From Lachnospiraceae bacterium (lineage in GTDB: Bacteria > Bacillota > Clostridia > Lachnospirales > Lachnospiraceae), in contig JAGDCQ010000148.1 of assembly GCA_017958465.1 (NCBI GenBank), positions 1 through 5,876 on the forward strand: DNA of 5,876 nucleotides, in the 5' to 3' direction. The notes under the pieces were generated by a model. That model had not been told where the DNA came from and did no database searches. It worked only from the letters and a program-made list of their open reading frames with translations. The position numbers were made by a program, and so were the translations under genes. This document shows, one piece after another, positions 5,539 through 5,876 of this stretch. Every line of letters starts with the position of its first letter. The first letter of the stretch is position 1.

Positions 5539-5876
5539 ATGAAACAGATCAACATTAAGGAAACCGACGCAGGGCAAAGGTTTGACAAGTTTCTGTTCAG
5601 ACTCATGCCGGGTGCAGGGAAGAGCTTCCTCTACAAGATGCTGAGAAAAAAGAATATCACTCTTAACGGTAAAAGAGCCGAAGGAAATGAAATTGTTTCT
5701 GAAGGCGATGTTGTTGAAGTTTTCTTCTCCGACGAGACCTTTGAAAAATTTTGCTCCACTACCGGTGTGGATAAGGAAAAAGAGCAGGAAAGCAATGCTG
5801 TACTACACAGGTGGAACCTGGAAAATCCTAAGCCTTCCGTTGTTTACGACGGGGAACATATCCTTATCCTTAACAA
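5539..5876 (+). CDS. RluA-family pseudouridine synthase, N-terminal part
   Basis: The first 112 codons of a gene cut by the right edge. I translated it from the ATG at 5539, 1 base after the preceding stop, with GGAG (5524-5527) 11 bases upstream. Residues about 12-70 form an S4 RNA-binding domain (GQRFDKFLFRLMP ... KNITLNGKRAEG ... EGDVVEVFF). A charged linker of about 35 residues follows, and VVYDGEHILILN near the edge is the typical entry strand of the RluA/RluD catalytic domain, normally continuing into a KPAG motif. The catalytic aspartate (in the HRLD-type motif) lies outside the window, so activity cannot be confirmed. The product would isomerise uridines in rRNA or tRNA, and which site is unknown. 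Its place after the methyltransferase suggests a shared RNA-modification transcript. Confidence 0.85.
   Translation, partial: MKQINIKETDAGQRFDKFLFRLMPGAGKSFLYKMLRKKNITLNGKRAEGNEIVSEGDVVEVFFSDETFEKFCSTTGVDKEKEQESNAVLHRWNLENPKPSVVYDGEHILILN

Overview
The window looks like chromosomal DNA from a Gram-positive anaerobe of the class Clostridia, probably Lachnospiraceae-like. This is inferred from the gene families, strong AGGAGG-type ribosome binding sites, sigma-A-type promoters, and the grouping of a YqeG-type phosphatase, a YqhT-type peptidase and elongation factor P. No mobile element, CRISPR array, tRNA or rRNA is visible. It reads as core housekeeping sequence, and I do not see a new biological system in it.

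Left part (1-884): the minus strand carries the start of a gluconate 5-dehydrogenase-like short-chain dehydrogenase that runs off the left edge. Its upstream region (680-884) has a good sigma-A-type promoter. Directly upstream of the -35 box lies a near-perfect palindrome matching the catabolite-responsive (cre)/LacI-family operator pattern. A plausible opposing promoter in the same gap could serve the rightward genes.

Middle part (885-3297): a YqeG-family HAD phosphatase and an M24 Xaa-Pro-type aminopeptidase follow in the same direction, 49 bases apart. A promoter-bearing gap of about 150 bases then leads to efp. The predicted efp -10 box overlaps a perfect 8-bp dyad. A strong intrinsic terminator closes efp.

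Right part (3298-5876): a tight three-gene run encodes a RelQ/RelP-like small alarmone synthetase, an RsmF-type RNA cytosine-5 methyltransferase and the N-terminal part of an RluA-family pseudouridine synthase. The spacings are 1 base in each case. This links (p)ppGpp synthesis to RNA modification at the transcript level. No convincing dedicated promoter is visible between the efp terminator and the first gene of this run.

The shared theme from 885 onward is translation and ribosome function (EF-P, RNA methylation, pseudouridylation, stringent-response nucleotide), while the leftward dehydrogenase belongs to sugar-acid catabolism and appears to be regulated separately.
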